Shown one piece after another: positions 43,341-54,984 of a DNA stretch of 64,000 nucleotides. Both the position numbers and the translations under genes were made by a program. Below the pieces are notes generated by a model, which was given only the letters and a program-made list of their open reading frames with translations, was not told the DNA's origin and did no database searches. The DNA is from Eupeodes corollae (lineage: Eukaryota > Arthropoda > Insecta > Diptera > Syrphidae), in the NCBI RefSeq assembly GCF_945859685.1, contig NC_079149.1, forward strand, positions 64,374,991-64,438,990, given 5' to 3'. The stretch's first letter is position 1, and each line of letters begins with the position of its first letter.

Positions 43341-44450
43341 AAATCGTGTAGAGAGCGAGCGTTCATGGTGAATATACATAAACTATTACTATTGGAGAGT
43401 TACGTAGCCAAAAACGATATTTACTTAGTATAGTTACACAGAAAAAATGATAAATTTTGCTCAACTCTGGTATTTGCATAAAGTTTAAATTTTTATAACT
43501 ATAAAATAAAATACATTTGAATTTTGAATTAAAGTAACACATTTTCATCTTAATATTTTTAAAATATATATTATTTTAGATATAGAACTAATTTCATAGA
43601 AATTTTCCTTAAACGGGGTTCTTTTAGTTAAATACATTTTTGTTTAACTTTGTCCAACTCACCTCAACAGCGATAATTTGATTTTAGGTTCATACTAGTA
43701 ATGTTTCTTTTTTTTCAGATATCTTCTCAAAATGTGTAATTAAATCCACAATATTTCCTTGAAATCATTTTAATGTGTGATGTGATGTTTTTTCTATTGT
43801 AAGAGGTGTTTTATTCAGGGGCTGTCTTATTTGTTCTCAAAAAATAGGGAAATGTACATAATGTGTGTAAAGTCTATAGAGGAAGTTAAAATGTTGCTGT
43901 TTGGAGAATCTATTATAGATATTCTTTGAAGATTTTTAAATAATGTCCATCATAATTATGTTGTTTTCTTCCTTTAATGAACTACCTTTATGATGTTTGT
44001 TTAAATCACTTTAAAAGTATTTAAGATAAAGGTGCTAAATATCTAAGTCAATTGAATTCAAGCATTTATTTGTTTGTAATCATTTTAAAAACCTCAAAGG
44101 TAGAAAATAAAGATTTGTCGATGTCGATTGTTTGATGATAGCGTGTGTAGTGTGTACGTTATTTTTTTTTTAATTCCTAAGGATACTCGTAATATAATGC
44201 GAACAATTTTCAAACTTTTAATCTTCGAATAGAATTTAATAAAAGAGTCGTAATAATTCCTTTTCGTAAAATCGTAGGACATTTAAAAAAGTCACATGAG
44301 CATTTATAATATTATATTTTATTTGTATCCACACTTTTCAATAATTATATAGATAAACAATAAATCAAAATATTAAATAAATGAGTAAAAAATAAACTGA
44401 TACAAAAAAGTCAATAAATAAATAAACATATAATAATATTTGAAAATAAA
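43341..44450. other. AT-rich intergenic DNA
   Basis: No gene was recognised. Confidence 0.5.
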
Positions 44451-45250
44451 TTAAAAACGGTGAAATACATAATTTAATAGATAAATAAGTGTGTCTGTTA
44501 AGAATAAGATTGTTACTTGGTAAGAAACAGGCTTTCTATTTCGAGAATCTGAAGAATAAATACACGTGTCGTCATCAAAGATAGCAGTTTCACAATTTTG
44601 AAGTCTTGGAAAGTCAGACGTAAACACATTGTAGTAAATTGGACCAAGTACATATCCTTGGGGGACCCCTGCGACACAAATAAAGCTTTGGGAAAGATAA
44701 TTGTTAACGGACACAACACACTTTCTTAAAGACATAAACGATTTTATAATTTTAATGAGGTACATAGGAAAATTGAAAATTAATAGCTTATGTAATAGTC
44801 CTTCATGATAAACGGATTCAAAAGATTTTTCAACGTCCAGCAACACCAAACCCGTACTTTTTCCTACATTAAAATTATTTTGTATGTGTTTTGTTATGCG
44901 ATGAACCTGTTGCACAGTACTGTGACATGCACGGGCTTCAAATTGCTCTAAAGGCAGTACATTATTTAAACTAATGTGTTCAAGCAGCAGTCAATAGACA
45001 ATTTAGCTAATTTACCAGGTTTTAAAATTGGAATAAGCTTTGCTATTTGGGAATCATACCAATTAAAGGCAAGAATTAAAAGGTTTTTGTAAAAATTTAA
45101 CTACCAGCTTTGGCTAATTTTTCAAACACAAATTTTTAAATTTATCAAATCCAACAGACTTTTTTGTTTTTAAAGAATTAAGAACATCTTTGTTGTCTTC
45201 AATGGTGATGAAGTAATTTTCACCATCACCCGTATTACAGTTAATGAATC
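44451..45250 (-). pseudogene. Jockey-type LINE reverse transcriptase fragment
   Basis: A 154-codon minus-strand frame (44915-44451) reads MQQVHRITKHIQNNFNVGKS, then LLDVEKSFESVYHEGLLHKL (block A), VAGVPQGYVLGPIYYNVFTS, and IFDDDTCIYSSD, where the usual ADD of the catalytic box has become DDD with the first residue changed. Upstream, to about 45250, further text such as IPILKPGKLAKL and ISLNNVLPLEQFEARACHST continues in other frames. Endonuclease and 3' end are not seen. Typical of Jockey-like LINEs. Confidence 0.78.
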
Positions 45251-45429
45251 TTATTGATTGAGAAATAACAGATTCAATGGTATGCCAACGTTAAGTTTGC
45301 CCAATTTCTCGAGGGACGATAGGAAAGAAACAAATTACACCCCAAAATATTTATTAGTGTTAAGATACTTTGCCTTTCTTAAAAAGTGATTTGTGCGTTT
45401 TTTATAAAGTCTGAAACTATTCAACATTA

Positions 45430-45655
45430 TGCAGTTCCACTTAATTTTGAAGGTAATTCAAGGCTTGCTGCACGAATTTCGTAGATTGACAGTCCGAAAT
45501 CTTACTGACATTATTGACAAATCGGGAGGATCAGCGAAAACCCTTTCGAGTGATCATTTGCGTCTTAGAAAAGTGAGTTCTCGAAAGTTCAATTTCCACA
45601 CTCGTATAATTGGTGATCATATCGTTTCGTTAAGAGACAGCTCAATTTTTAAATA
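45430..45655 (+). pseudogene. Possible mariner-like transposase DNA-binding fragment
   Basis: A 75-codon frame contains EFRRLTVRNLTDIIDKSGGS and DHLRLRKVSSR, similar to the second helix-turn-helix of insect mariner transposases (pattern RLTVRDLA, then a GSV-type turn, then LGLRKV). Nothing catalytic follows. Short, so only moderate support. Confidence 0.5.
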
Positions 45656-46150
45656 AAATAAAAGATATAGCAAATGAAACGATGAGAAAATTGAAGGCTT
45701 TATCAGAATAAGACTTTGCAACATTGAAAAACGTTACCAAAATTGTTTTACATCCACCTGAGACTGCTTTGAGATTTTTGGACAGTGATGTATAAAATAA
45801 AGGTATTTTCCACAGATGTCCTTCCCGACTCGCTACTCCGTTTCTAAAATTATTAAAAAATGAACGTACAATGAAAAAAGCAAAAAGTAATATTTCGACA
45901 CTTATTATCAATATTGCATCTTAATTGTGTGAGCCACCTCACATCATCGTCATTTTAGCTGGTAAAATCAAAATGAGCATATAGGAGAATAGTTACATTA
46001 AAAAGTTGCCTAAAATTGATTTCTATTTTAAAGTAGGCCCATAAGAACGTGTTTAATAAATCTACTCAAAGCCTAAACTCCTATTAAGCCTAGAAACATT
46101 TGAAAATTTTTGTATAAGCCCTAAAGCCATTTTAATTTTGTCAAATCTAT
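45656..46150. other. AT-rich spacer
   Basis: No gene was recognised; it may include flanks of the preceding relic. Confidence 0.4.
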
Positions 46151-47515
46151 ATACCAGCCATGGCCAAAATAATACCAATACTCCTTACTTTATAGGTAAT
46201 ACTGTATCTTGCACTTTAGTTAGGCGAACGTGTGAACAAATAGCTGTGTTATTGTAACGGTTATTATATTGCCAATCTATTCAACGTTTGATCTTGTGAG
46301 TAAACAAAAGTTATTTGTAATATTTTACACTCAGTAGATAGCACCTACCAAATTTGCTGGCCAAAAAAAATAGCAACACAAGATTCGTTAATCTGAGAAT
46401 ATTTTTAAAATGTTAGGCTCATTTTTCAAATGTGGCACATAGAAATGGAAAGAGCGAAGCACTGCACATTTAAGATCTGCATAACAGCGGTGGATCCATG
46501 AGTGAGATAGCCAAAGTCAATGGGCGCTCTGCCAGAATGGTGTGAAATGCTATAAACTCCAAAAATGTTGAAGAAACCAGAGGGCGTCCGTCTAAAATGA
46601 CTGCAAGTGCAAGAGACAAAGCTACGTTGGTGAGAAAAGTTAAAACGAATCCGTTTATGTCCTCAAAATATCTGAAGCGAGAAATACGAACGTCAGTTTG
46701 TTCTAGAACTGTTGGTAATACCTTGCAGGAAGGTGCCCTTACTAAGAAAAATACACACCTAGAAGCGGATCTGTTTTGCAAAAAGGCATCGGATGAAAGA
46801 CGACCCACCTTAGGCCAAGAAGCAGTGGAGGAATGGGCTTTGGACCGACGAAACGAAAATAAATTTATTTGGAATAGATGGGAAATAGTTTCTTCGTCGC
46901 CCAAAGTGCGAGGCCTATAATCCACTGTACATAAAACCAACCGGGAAGCATGGAGGTGGCAGCATAATGTTATGGGGTTGTTTTTCTTGGTGGGGCGTTG
47001 GTCCAATATTCGTTATAGATGACATAATGACAAAGGAGTCGTATGTGGTAATACTGCAAAATGTTATACTTCCGTGGCCTGACGAAAATATGCCACTTAA
47101 ATGGCGTTTTCAGCAAGACAACGACCCTAAGCATACGGAAAAATCAACAAAGCTCTGATGTCACGTAATGATGGAGTGGCCTCCTCAATCACCGGATCTA
47201 TATCCTATTAAAAACCTCTGGAAAGAACTGAAGATTAAGGTTATTAAGCATAAACCTACCAACAAAGCGGATGTATGGAGAATTTTCCAAGAAGTGTGGT
47301 ATTCGATTTTACAAGAAAATTGCAAGAAATTGGTAGACTTTATGTCAAATCGAATGGATGCAGTGTTGAGAAATAAAGGGTTTTCAACGAAATATTAAAT
47401 ATTCATTAATAAAAAATAAAAAAAATATGCATTGGTTATCAAAGTGTGTTGTTTTTTTTTTGTTAAATTGATCAAGTGTTGCTATTATTATGACCAAATT
47501 GTTGGGAAGCCTACA
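46151..47515 (+). mobile_element. Tc1-like transposon, about 1.36 kb, with IR/DR-type ends
   Basis: The left outer word TGGCCAAAATAATACCAATA (46161-46180) is inverted at the right (minus-strand reading TGGTCATAATAATAGCAACA from 47496). A second, inner copy TGGCCAAAAAAAATAGCAAC lies at 46358-46377, about 200 bp inside. A related inner word sits near 47441-47470. Repeated binding-site-like words within long terminal repeats match the IR/DR design of some Tc1-like families. The transposase reads on the plus strand between them. The exact ends, including TA, are uncertain by about 10 bases. Confidence 0.85.
46490..47398 (+). pseudogene. Tc1-like transposase, nearly full length, catalytic Glu lost
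   Basis: DNA-binding part: SGGSMSEIAKVNGRSARMV near 46490, then RGRPSKMTASARDKATLVRK (46581) and NPFMSSKYLKREI. Catalytic part in changing frames: LWTDETKINLFG (about 46847; first Asp), KHGGGSIMLWGCFSWWGVGP (46945-47004), KWRFQQDNDPKHTEKS (47100; second Asp), and PPQSPDLYPIKNLWKELK (47178-47231), where the conserved Glu of NPIENLW is Lys. The C-terminus MSNRMDAVLRNKGFSTKY ends at a stop. Around two to three frame breaks plus the Glu-to-Lys change make it inactive, but length and order are nearly complete. Confidence 0.9.
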
Positions 47516-47890
47516 AAATTTTGCACACCTCTTTTAGTTTTTACTTAACACACTAACACTATACTTAACACTATTATATATAAAACTAATAATTGCCTAT
47601 TGTTATATGATTTCTGAGTTCTCGAAATTTTAATCAGATTTTTTGAAAATAGCCAAGACAAATTTTAAGCCCATAATTCATTTATTTAAAATTTTGCGCC
47701 TATATTTCTTGAGTAGCTTTATTATAGTAGTTTCATTTTGGTTAATCGCCTGGCTTCGCATCAAACGTTAAAATATGCTAAACCTTTATCGACAAAATTA
47801 ATGAAGTTATATCTAATCCATTTGATATCGATAATAATTTTAATAGGAATACCTTACTTCTGTCGCATCAAATTTAAAACCTTGTTCCAC
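47516..47890. other. AT-rich spacer
   Basis: Nothing recognised. Confidence 0.45.
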
Positions 47891-47899
47891 TTTTAATAA

Positions 47900-49330
47900 A
47901 AATTGTAACTGTCATATGCATCCAGATTTGGTAGAAGACCAATATTCCAAAGCAATAGTTTTGTATTTGTTCCTTTTAAATCTAACGAAACATACAAAAA
48001 AATAATGTCTCTCGATAACAAATGCTCCATCAGTACATCTGATGATATAACCAATTGCCTGCATAAGCGAATTGGCCCCATATGGTTGACGTGATTTGCT
48101 TCATATTCAATATGAGTATGACCCCTCGAATTTTTTCATCGTCTTTGAAAGAAGCTGAAGTCATTCCGTTGTTTAAAAAGGGTACACGTAGTATTATGAG
48201 CCAATACCGGCCAATCTCCATATTATACAAACGTTCTATAAACTTTTTGAAAAACTCATAAAGGATCGTATGGTGTTTTTTTTTAGACAAAACTGAGTTT
48301 TTCAGCAACGAACAATTTGGGTTTCGTAAAGGTTTGGGTACTCACGATGCCATATTAAAGTTGTGCAGTGAGGTAAGTGACAACAATAAAAGTGTTCTAG
48401 CGTTGTTTATTGATCTAACTAAAGCATTTGATTTGGTTAATCATCAGATCTTTTTAGGAAAAATGTATAAAGCTGCATTAAGAAGTCCGGTTTTGGATTA
48501 GTTTTCTTAATATTTATCCGCAAGACATCAAGAAATAGAATCGACGCAATATTTAGTGATGTTCAGGAGCTTACTACCGGTGTTCCTCAAGGATCTGTGC
48601 TAGGTCCAATATTGTTTTTGATAAACATAAACTCTGTCTTTAAACAATCATCAATTAGCAAAATAACAGCGTTCGCTGATGATATAGCTCTGACATATGC
48701 TAGCAATTCCCTATTTGAATTGATTGCTATGTTACAAAAAGATTTAAACGTACTAAGACAATGGTTTTCTAGGCATGATCTCATTTTAAGTGAAAAAAAA
48801 AACAAAAATAATGGTCTGCAATTTAATACAAACAGCTACCATCTTGGACTTTAATATTATCTTCCATTCAGGAAAATGTAAGAAACTTAGCTTAGCTACA
48901 CATTCTTGTGGAAAATCTAGCTTTGAACATACGACACCTTATTCCAATGATTCTTTTGAAATCGAATTCGTTAATAGTTTTAAATATTTAGGAGTTACAT
49001 TTGACAAAAATTTAAATTGGAAACAACATACTGGGAAGTCACCTCACGAACAATGTTCTTATTAAAATGAACTTGTACAAAAAATCTATTAACAACAATA
49101 TATTTTGGGCTCGTTCATTCTAAGTTACAGTATGGAATAACTAGTTGGGAAGGTGCATATCAAAACACGCTTGATCCCATAATTACACGACACCGCAGAA
49201 ACATATTGTCCGACTCATTTGTAAGAAATCAAGGTAAACAAGTAGTTGGCTATTATTTCAGGATCGTCGTCCTGATATGGTTCATTCGCCTCTAGTTTTC
49301 AACTATAGAATGATATCTACTGTTTTTTTT
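47900..49330 (+). pseudogene. LINE reverse transcriptase, 5'-truncated and decayed
   Basis: Plus-strand pieces: SSLKEAEVIPLFKKGTRSIM (48140; preceding the RPIS block), then NEQFGFRKGLGTHDAILKLC (48307), LFIDLTKAFDLVNHQIFLGK (48405; block A), GVPQGSVLGPILFLININSV (48578), and ITAFADDIALTYASNS (48660; catalytic FADD). Then come VLRQWFSRHDLILSEKK and FKYLGVTFDKNLNWKQHT (48979). The catalytic box is intact but stops occur before and after it. Endonuclease absent. Distinct in wording from the other LINEs here. Confidence 0.85.
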
Positions 49331-49611
49331 TCTAAATAAATATTTATGTTAACATTATCAAAATTATACATATAGAGAATGGAATGTAAATAAATAATTA
49401 ATAGAAAGAGAGTGCAATTTAAAAAAAAAAAATATTAGTTGATGGTCTAAACAAATGAATATGGTACGAAAAAAAACCCTCATACGCCATGAGCGTGCTT
49501 ATACACAATTGAGGTAATTTAATTTGATTTCCCTTTCAAAATGAAAATTATGTTTTTTTAAGATAAAAAGTGGAGAAGAGTGCTTTAAACATATAAAGAA
49601 ATAAACATAAA
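49331..49611. other. AT-rich spacer
   Basis: Nothing recognised. Confidence 0.45.
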
Positions 49612-49881
49612 ATGTTTATGAACATTAAAGGAAAAGTGAAAAGACAAAAATTAAACAAAGTTCTTGATGTAAAGGCACCTATGTCAGCTACGCTGCAACC
49701 GCGCACCACCGCGCCGCAACCATTTCAAGGAAATTTTCCGCATTATTACAAAAACAGTTCGTTACTCTTCCGTATAGCATTGCAAATCGACCGACGGATT
49801 TTCGCTCCTTTTATCGTATTTCGTCATTATTTTTTCGAACGCAAAAAAAATATAATTCAAAGCGAGGTATATATTGAATGA
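49612..49881 (+). CDS. Unrecognised 89-codon open frame in a GC-richer patch
   Basis: ATG at 49612 to a stop at 49881. The first 40 residues are basic and polar (KGKVKRQKLNKV, then APMSATLQPRTTAPQPFQGN), the rest hydrophobic and basic. The bases 49670-49830 are clearly richer in G and C than the neighbourhood. No known domain, no splice partner and no repeat copy was found in the window. It may be a chance frame in transposon sequence or a small exon. I assign no function. Confidence 0.15.
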   Translation: MFMNIKGKVKRQKLNKVLDVKAPMSATLQPRTTAPQPFQGNFPHYYKNSSLLFRIALQIDRRIFAPFIVFRHYFFERKKNIIQSEVYIE

Positions 49882-51129
49882 TTATGATCTAAATATAAAG
49901 ATGCACAAAGGATCTTATTTTTGTTTTTCTTTTTTAAGTTTATACAATATACATATTTTGTGCATGTCGGACTTTTTTATATGAAATTTTAAATTGATAT
50001 ACCTAGAAGCTTGAGATAGAAAAAAGAAAGAATTGATTTCCTTTGAAAGTTACGGGTGGGCCGGGCACTGTATTCTAAATCCATGAAGTGATACTACTGG
50101 AAGAGTGGAAGCTGTGTATAGCTGATGCTTATGTTGTAGATGCGGATTTCGTTATATTGTATACCATGGTTGCTTAGCAAACGCTCAATGAAAATAAATG
50201 TAATTGAGGGGAAAGAGGATTCGTTGTCATTTTACGTTCTTTTTTTGATTGTACCTATACTGTAACACTATATAAACATATACCGCTACAAGTCTAAGGA
50301 AAATTTTGTTATAATGTTGGTATACCCAAAAGACGAACATGGGGTTATCCGAATCATTTCAAGGATGCAAAATAAGAATGTATTTGTATATTAGGGTGGG
50401 TCAAATGTAATTTTTTTTATTCTTAAAAAGGCTTAGGTTTCATTACATTATTTTAAGTTTAAGTTCAGTTTCGTTTTATTTGAAGCACAATTTTCACATT
50501 ATTTAAAATTTGACAATAAATTTAAGAAATTTAAAAAAACAAAATTTCTTTACAACTATAACATAAGATTTTAAGAAAAGAAAAAATGATAAATACATTT
50601 ATTTAAGGGTAAATGCTACAAGAAAAAAACCTCTTATTAAACTTAAAACTTAAATGACTTTTTTTTGTAAGTTTTGAATGAGATCATTTTCTGAAAAAGA
50701 ACATCCTCGAAAAAGTTGTCTTGTAGTTTGTAAAGAGTATATTTAATAAGGTTGATATTAGCTCTTTTATGGAGTCTTATAGTAGAATATAACAACGAGG
50801 CAAATTAAGTATTAGTTTAAGGACTTTCTTTTGACATGTCGGCAATTTTTATACGAACGAGTTGTTCACATTAGGACCAATCGGGAAGGTCAATTCAACC
50901 GTAGTGCAATGGCCAGACCCCACTTCACGGTAACCCCTACGCCAGGTAAGTACTTTAAACTTTAATTTCCTTCCGATTCTTGTTGAATTTTTGAAAAAAA
51001 AGAAGATTTTATTCTTAACATTAAAAAACATGTTTTTATCAACTTATTTTTGTCAAGTCTTATATTATACTCGCTAGAAATAGTATAGTACAACCCATTC
51101 TACCACGTTTGGCTAATGTTGGCATACTA
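49882..51129. other. AT-rich intergenic DNA
   Basis: No gene was recognised. Confidence 0.5.
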
Positions 51130-51139
51130 ATCGGTAATC

Positions 51140-51350
51140 GGTGTCATAACCGGAAACTGTCTAATAGGAAAGCACGCCACGTGCCTAGCCGTACTCTCAA
51201 ATGACTTTTGCAGAAGCTGTATGGATGCTGAAGAGGAGGAAACTGTTCCTCACCTTCTCTGTTCATGCCTTGCTCTAGCTCAAAAACGCAAACTGGCCTA
51301 AGTGTGTCATACTCCATCACGGACGGCCATTTTAACCTAACATAACCTAT
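51140..51350 (+). pseudogene. LINE C-terminal zinc-binding fragment
   Basis: Plus-strand text ITGNCLIGKHATCLAVLSND followed by FCRSCMDAEEEETVPHLLCS and CLALAQKRK matches the Cys-Cys-His-Cys region after the reverse transcriptase/RNase H of I-, LOA- or R1-type LINEs (CRSC, then HLLCSC). Only about 65 residues remain. This represents yet another LINE family in the window. Confidence 0.72.
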
Positions 51351-52589
51351 ATTATATTCGTTTAAGTTATTGTCTATTAGTATGTAGTGATACCAACATT
51401 TGTTGGTTCCGATTTCAAGTAAAGCCACGTTAATATTATCGTCTATGTTTTTGAAATAGAATCAAATTAAAATCTATAGGAGCGGAAAACTATGACTGTT
51501 TGTTGGACAAAAAGGAGAAGAATACCATAATTTTTTATACTTTTCTTGTCACACTCAAGCTGTTAAAACAACGCACGGTGCTTTGACTTAAACGACAATT
51601 ACTTTACTTGAAGGAAGAGAAATATTCATCAAAATCGAAGAACTTCCAAGCCCTATGTTATTAAGATTTTTGTGTATTTAATTAATTTTTGTGTAATAAA
51701 ATATTAATTTAAATGTTATAATTTATTTTGTAGCCAATTTTTGATAAAGTAGTTGTATAGTAACTCTCGGGTTTTTTTTGAAACTAGGTTTAAAAAAAAA
51801 TTAAAACTCGTGAATTTTAATAATCTCTATAATGTCCTCAGATCTGGGATTTATAAAAAAATTAACGACTTGCAGAACACCCTGCAGGATTTTTGGCGTT
51901 CTATTAATAAATAATATTTAATGTTCAAATATGATTTTTCGGAAACTATTTTTTCAATAATTTATTTTTTGAAGTCTCGATTTAAGTTGTTTTTTATTTT
52001 TTTTCTTGTGTGTACCAATATCGTTGGGATGTTTTTTTATTTGAAATATAATTTTATATTGTTTGTTTTTAACGTTTTGTTAATTTGGTTTGATAAATTT
52101 TCGATGCAGTTTTTTTTTAATGGATTTTAGCGTTGTTGGTTTATATAATGTGCATGAAACTTAATGTTGCACAAATTGACATAGCTCTAATGAACCTTAT
52201 ATCGCACTTTTATTACTTAATATACGTCTTGATGTCTGTACAGTACACTGATTAAGTAAACAGGTCGCTGGCTCCCTATGTCAACTTGCATAATTATCGA
52301 ACTATAATATTCGTAGAAATAATCAAACAAACAAACAGTTACAAAAGTAATATTATTGCTAAACCAAGATCTAATTTTCTGGACTCCTAATTCGAAGGAC
52401 TTTCTCAAATTGAGATCTTAATCAGAGTTAAATCAGAGTTGTAAAGCTTGAGGACTTTACAAACAAATGAGTGTTTTTTGATAAATAGTGTCTTAGTGAT
52501 TAGAACTTCATCAGTAAATTGGCCGTTACTTCTAAAATAAATAATAAATAAATTGAAGCAGCTTGTTGTTAACGAAGAAAATACTTGTG
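51351..52589. other. AT-rich intergenic DNA
   Basis: The 69-codon frame at 51921-52130 is almost entirely Phe/Leu/Ile from poly(T) runs and is not credible. Nothing else was found. Confidence 0.5.
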
Positions 52590-53095
52590 TTTTGTTGGAA
52601 AATCTATCAATAATATGGTAAGATTTTGCACGAATAACAAAAACAATATCCGCAGCATGAATACTACCGATAAAAGTTAGTGTAGAATCTTACTACGGAT
52701 GGCTTTTTGACATTTATACGAGCCTCGAATGGATCTTATGTGATTTCAAGTTAATTAAGTTTTGCTATGTTTCCACCAAAGTTTAATCTCAGTTTAGATT
52801 AAATAAATCTTTTTGGTGTTTCCACGGCACATAAAGATTTAAAAATTATTAAGTTTGACAGCACTTTCTAAAATGCAAATGGGGTTTCGATGTTTCTTTT
52901 TGAAGTGCAAGTGAGATAGTTTAATTCGTGTTAAACAATGAAGAAATGAATAGTTCAGTAGGTACCATATAAGAATTTGCTATTTTCTTTTAATTTGATT
53001 AAAACAAAACTATATTTTTGGTACACAAACATCCAAATAAACATACCATAATGCATTATCTGTAAAACCAACTCCTCCACACAGGTTTTTCTTCA
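52590..53095 (+). repeat. Unclassified dispersed repeat, copy B (internal deletion)
   Basis: Same family as 39010-39690 and 63475-64000. About 190 bp present in the other two copies, from CGTTCTCAAATGTTGG to the word before AAGTTTTGCTATG, is missing here. The near-palindrome ATCCGCAGCATGAATACTAC lies near 52650. Confidence 0.78.
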
Positions 53096-54980
53096 CAAAT
53101 TTATTTCTTCTTCAAAATTGTCCATTATATTAGTTGTTGTTATTTTTTTGCTGAAGTTAATTTTTTGTGTTTTTCATTTATTATTATTCTGACAGATCTT
53201 CTTTCAGCTGTACCAATTTTTAAACACAAAAATCTGGCTACTGCCGATGGGTATTCTTGGGAATTTTCTACTATACTATTTATAGAATTCCAAAACAACA
53301 CTAAGGATATAAAGTCTGATCCCAACCAAGCTTTATATTATTGTTATATGTATATATACAAAATTTAGAACCACTTCATCGCTGTTCTCGTTATAAACAT
53401 TATTTTTTTTATATGACCCACCCTTATGTATAAGAAATCAAAAAATGTTTATATTGCGGTGTATATGTATATATGAAGTTACCTACTCTTTCATGTTCAA
53501 GTCATATATACCTGTACCTAGGTATATATGTGTAGTGTAATACTCTGTGCATATTCTGGTACATAAAAGCTATGTACTGTATGCTTTGTACGGGTGTTTA
53601 AAGAGAGGCAAGTAACTTATGTACAAAGGCATAGATCTAGGTATAGTAAGGTATTAATTCTTCAAAAAATATACACCTACTTACATAAGTATACATAAAC
53701 ACATTTATCATCACAATATGCTTTAAGAATTGAAATATTAAATACAAATGTATCGGAAAACTATTTAATTTAAATCGTATCAATTTGTTATTTTGTTGGA
53801 CTTACAAAACGAACAACATCTTTGTAATTAAAATGTAAAAATTAAGTCTCAAGTCTTTTTATTTTAAAAACATTTTTTTTTTGTGACATGATCACAAGAA
53901 AAAATCATTCAGATAGTTATGTAACACACATAGGTTATGATTTCGGTGGTGTGTAAAACTTGTTCTCTCAATTAAGAACATTTATTTATTTATTATGCAA
54001 TCTTTACACAAAATAGGTAAACATGGAAGAAGTAACAATATCGCCATCAATCTTTAGAAACTTTAAAACGAAAACAAGAGTTTATGTTCGTTTGGTCCTT
54101 TTAGGCATCAATCTCAAAATTGCGGTCATTGGTTTCAAAAAAACAACTGACAAAATTCTGATCGCCATTAAATTATTTGTACGATAAAAGACGTACTGTC
54201 CATATAGGGCAATGGAATTTTTTTAATTATTGTTTTTATACTTTTAAATTAATTTTTAATAAATTTCAACTTCGAAAGAAATCGTTCAGCCTTTTTTTGT
54301 ACAAACGGGAATATTTTACTCTTTTACATTTCTTCTTATTTAGATCTTTAGAATACTTTTCATAAAGCTAAGAGAAACCATCTGAATGGCAAATTTGAAT
54401 GATACGTCAACCAAAACTTGTTAGCAAAACTTATAAGCTTTCTTTGAAGAATCTGATAAAATAGGGATATGGTTGTACAATTTTGTATTTGAAATACAAT
54501 AAAATATTACGTCTATAGCGGAGTAGATAGAATAGTTTGACAAAAAAGTTGTAAAGGATAATTGAATACTTGAATATGAGTGGACACTAAAGACTGCGCA
54601 AGAAATCGTTTTTTTTTTCAAAAAATGGTTCAGTTTAAGTTCATAATATGATCAGCCTTTTGATATTTTTTATATATACAAAATTTGAACTCAATTGGGT
54701 AGCTCTAAATGGTATTCCGATAAGCTTCAAAATCTTATTTCTTTTTTTGAAGTTGAGTTACCCATAATTTAAAGTTTTAATGTTTTTATTGTCACTTACG
54801 ACTATCTTGACAGTTTCCAAACAGCCATCGAATCCTTGGTATATTGATAGATAATAATAATAATCAATAATTTAGGTGGGAATATCTTTCGGTGGTTAAC
54901 ATTTTAGTTTAAGTGTATTATAAACAAAAAAATACATTTAGAAAGAAACAAATTCGTGGCCTTGGTATAGTGTTGAGGTT
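53096..54980. other. AT-rich intergenic DNA with TA/TATG microsatellite-like runs
   Basis: TATATG/TATATA runs lie near 53340-53360 and 53455-53540. A 67-codon frame at 53165-53368 has no recognised similarity. No gene was called. Confidence 0.5.
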
Positions 54981-54984
54981 TATC

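Noticed and set aside
46470..47006. 178-codon minus-strand open frame
   Set aside because: It is antisense to the Tc1-like transposase, whose plus-strand reading carries the expected motifs in order.
51921..52130. Phe/Leu-rich 69-codon frame
   Set aside because: Its composition follows from poly(T) runs; it is not a credible membrane protein gene.
53165..53368. Possible host exon after the TTCTTTCAG word near 53200
   Set aside because: No donor at a sensible distance, no partner exons and no similarity that I can name. It lies next to repeat copy B and is probably debris.
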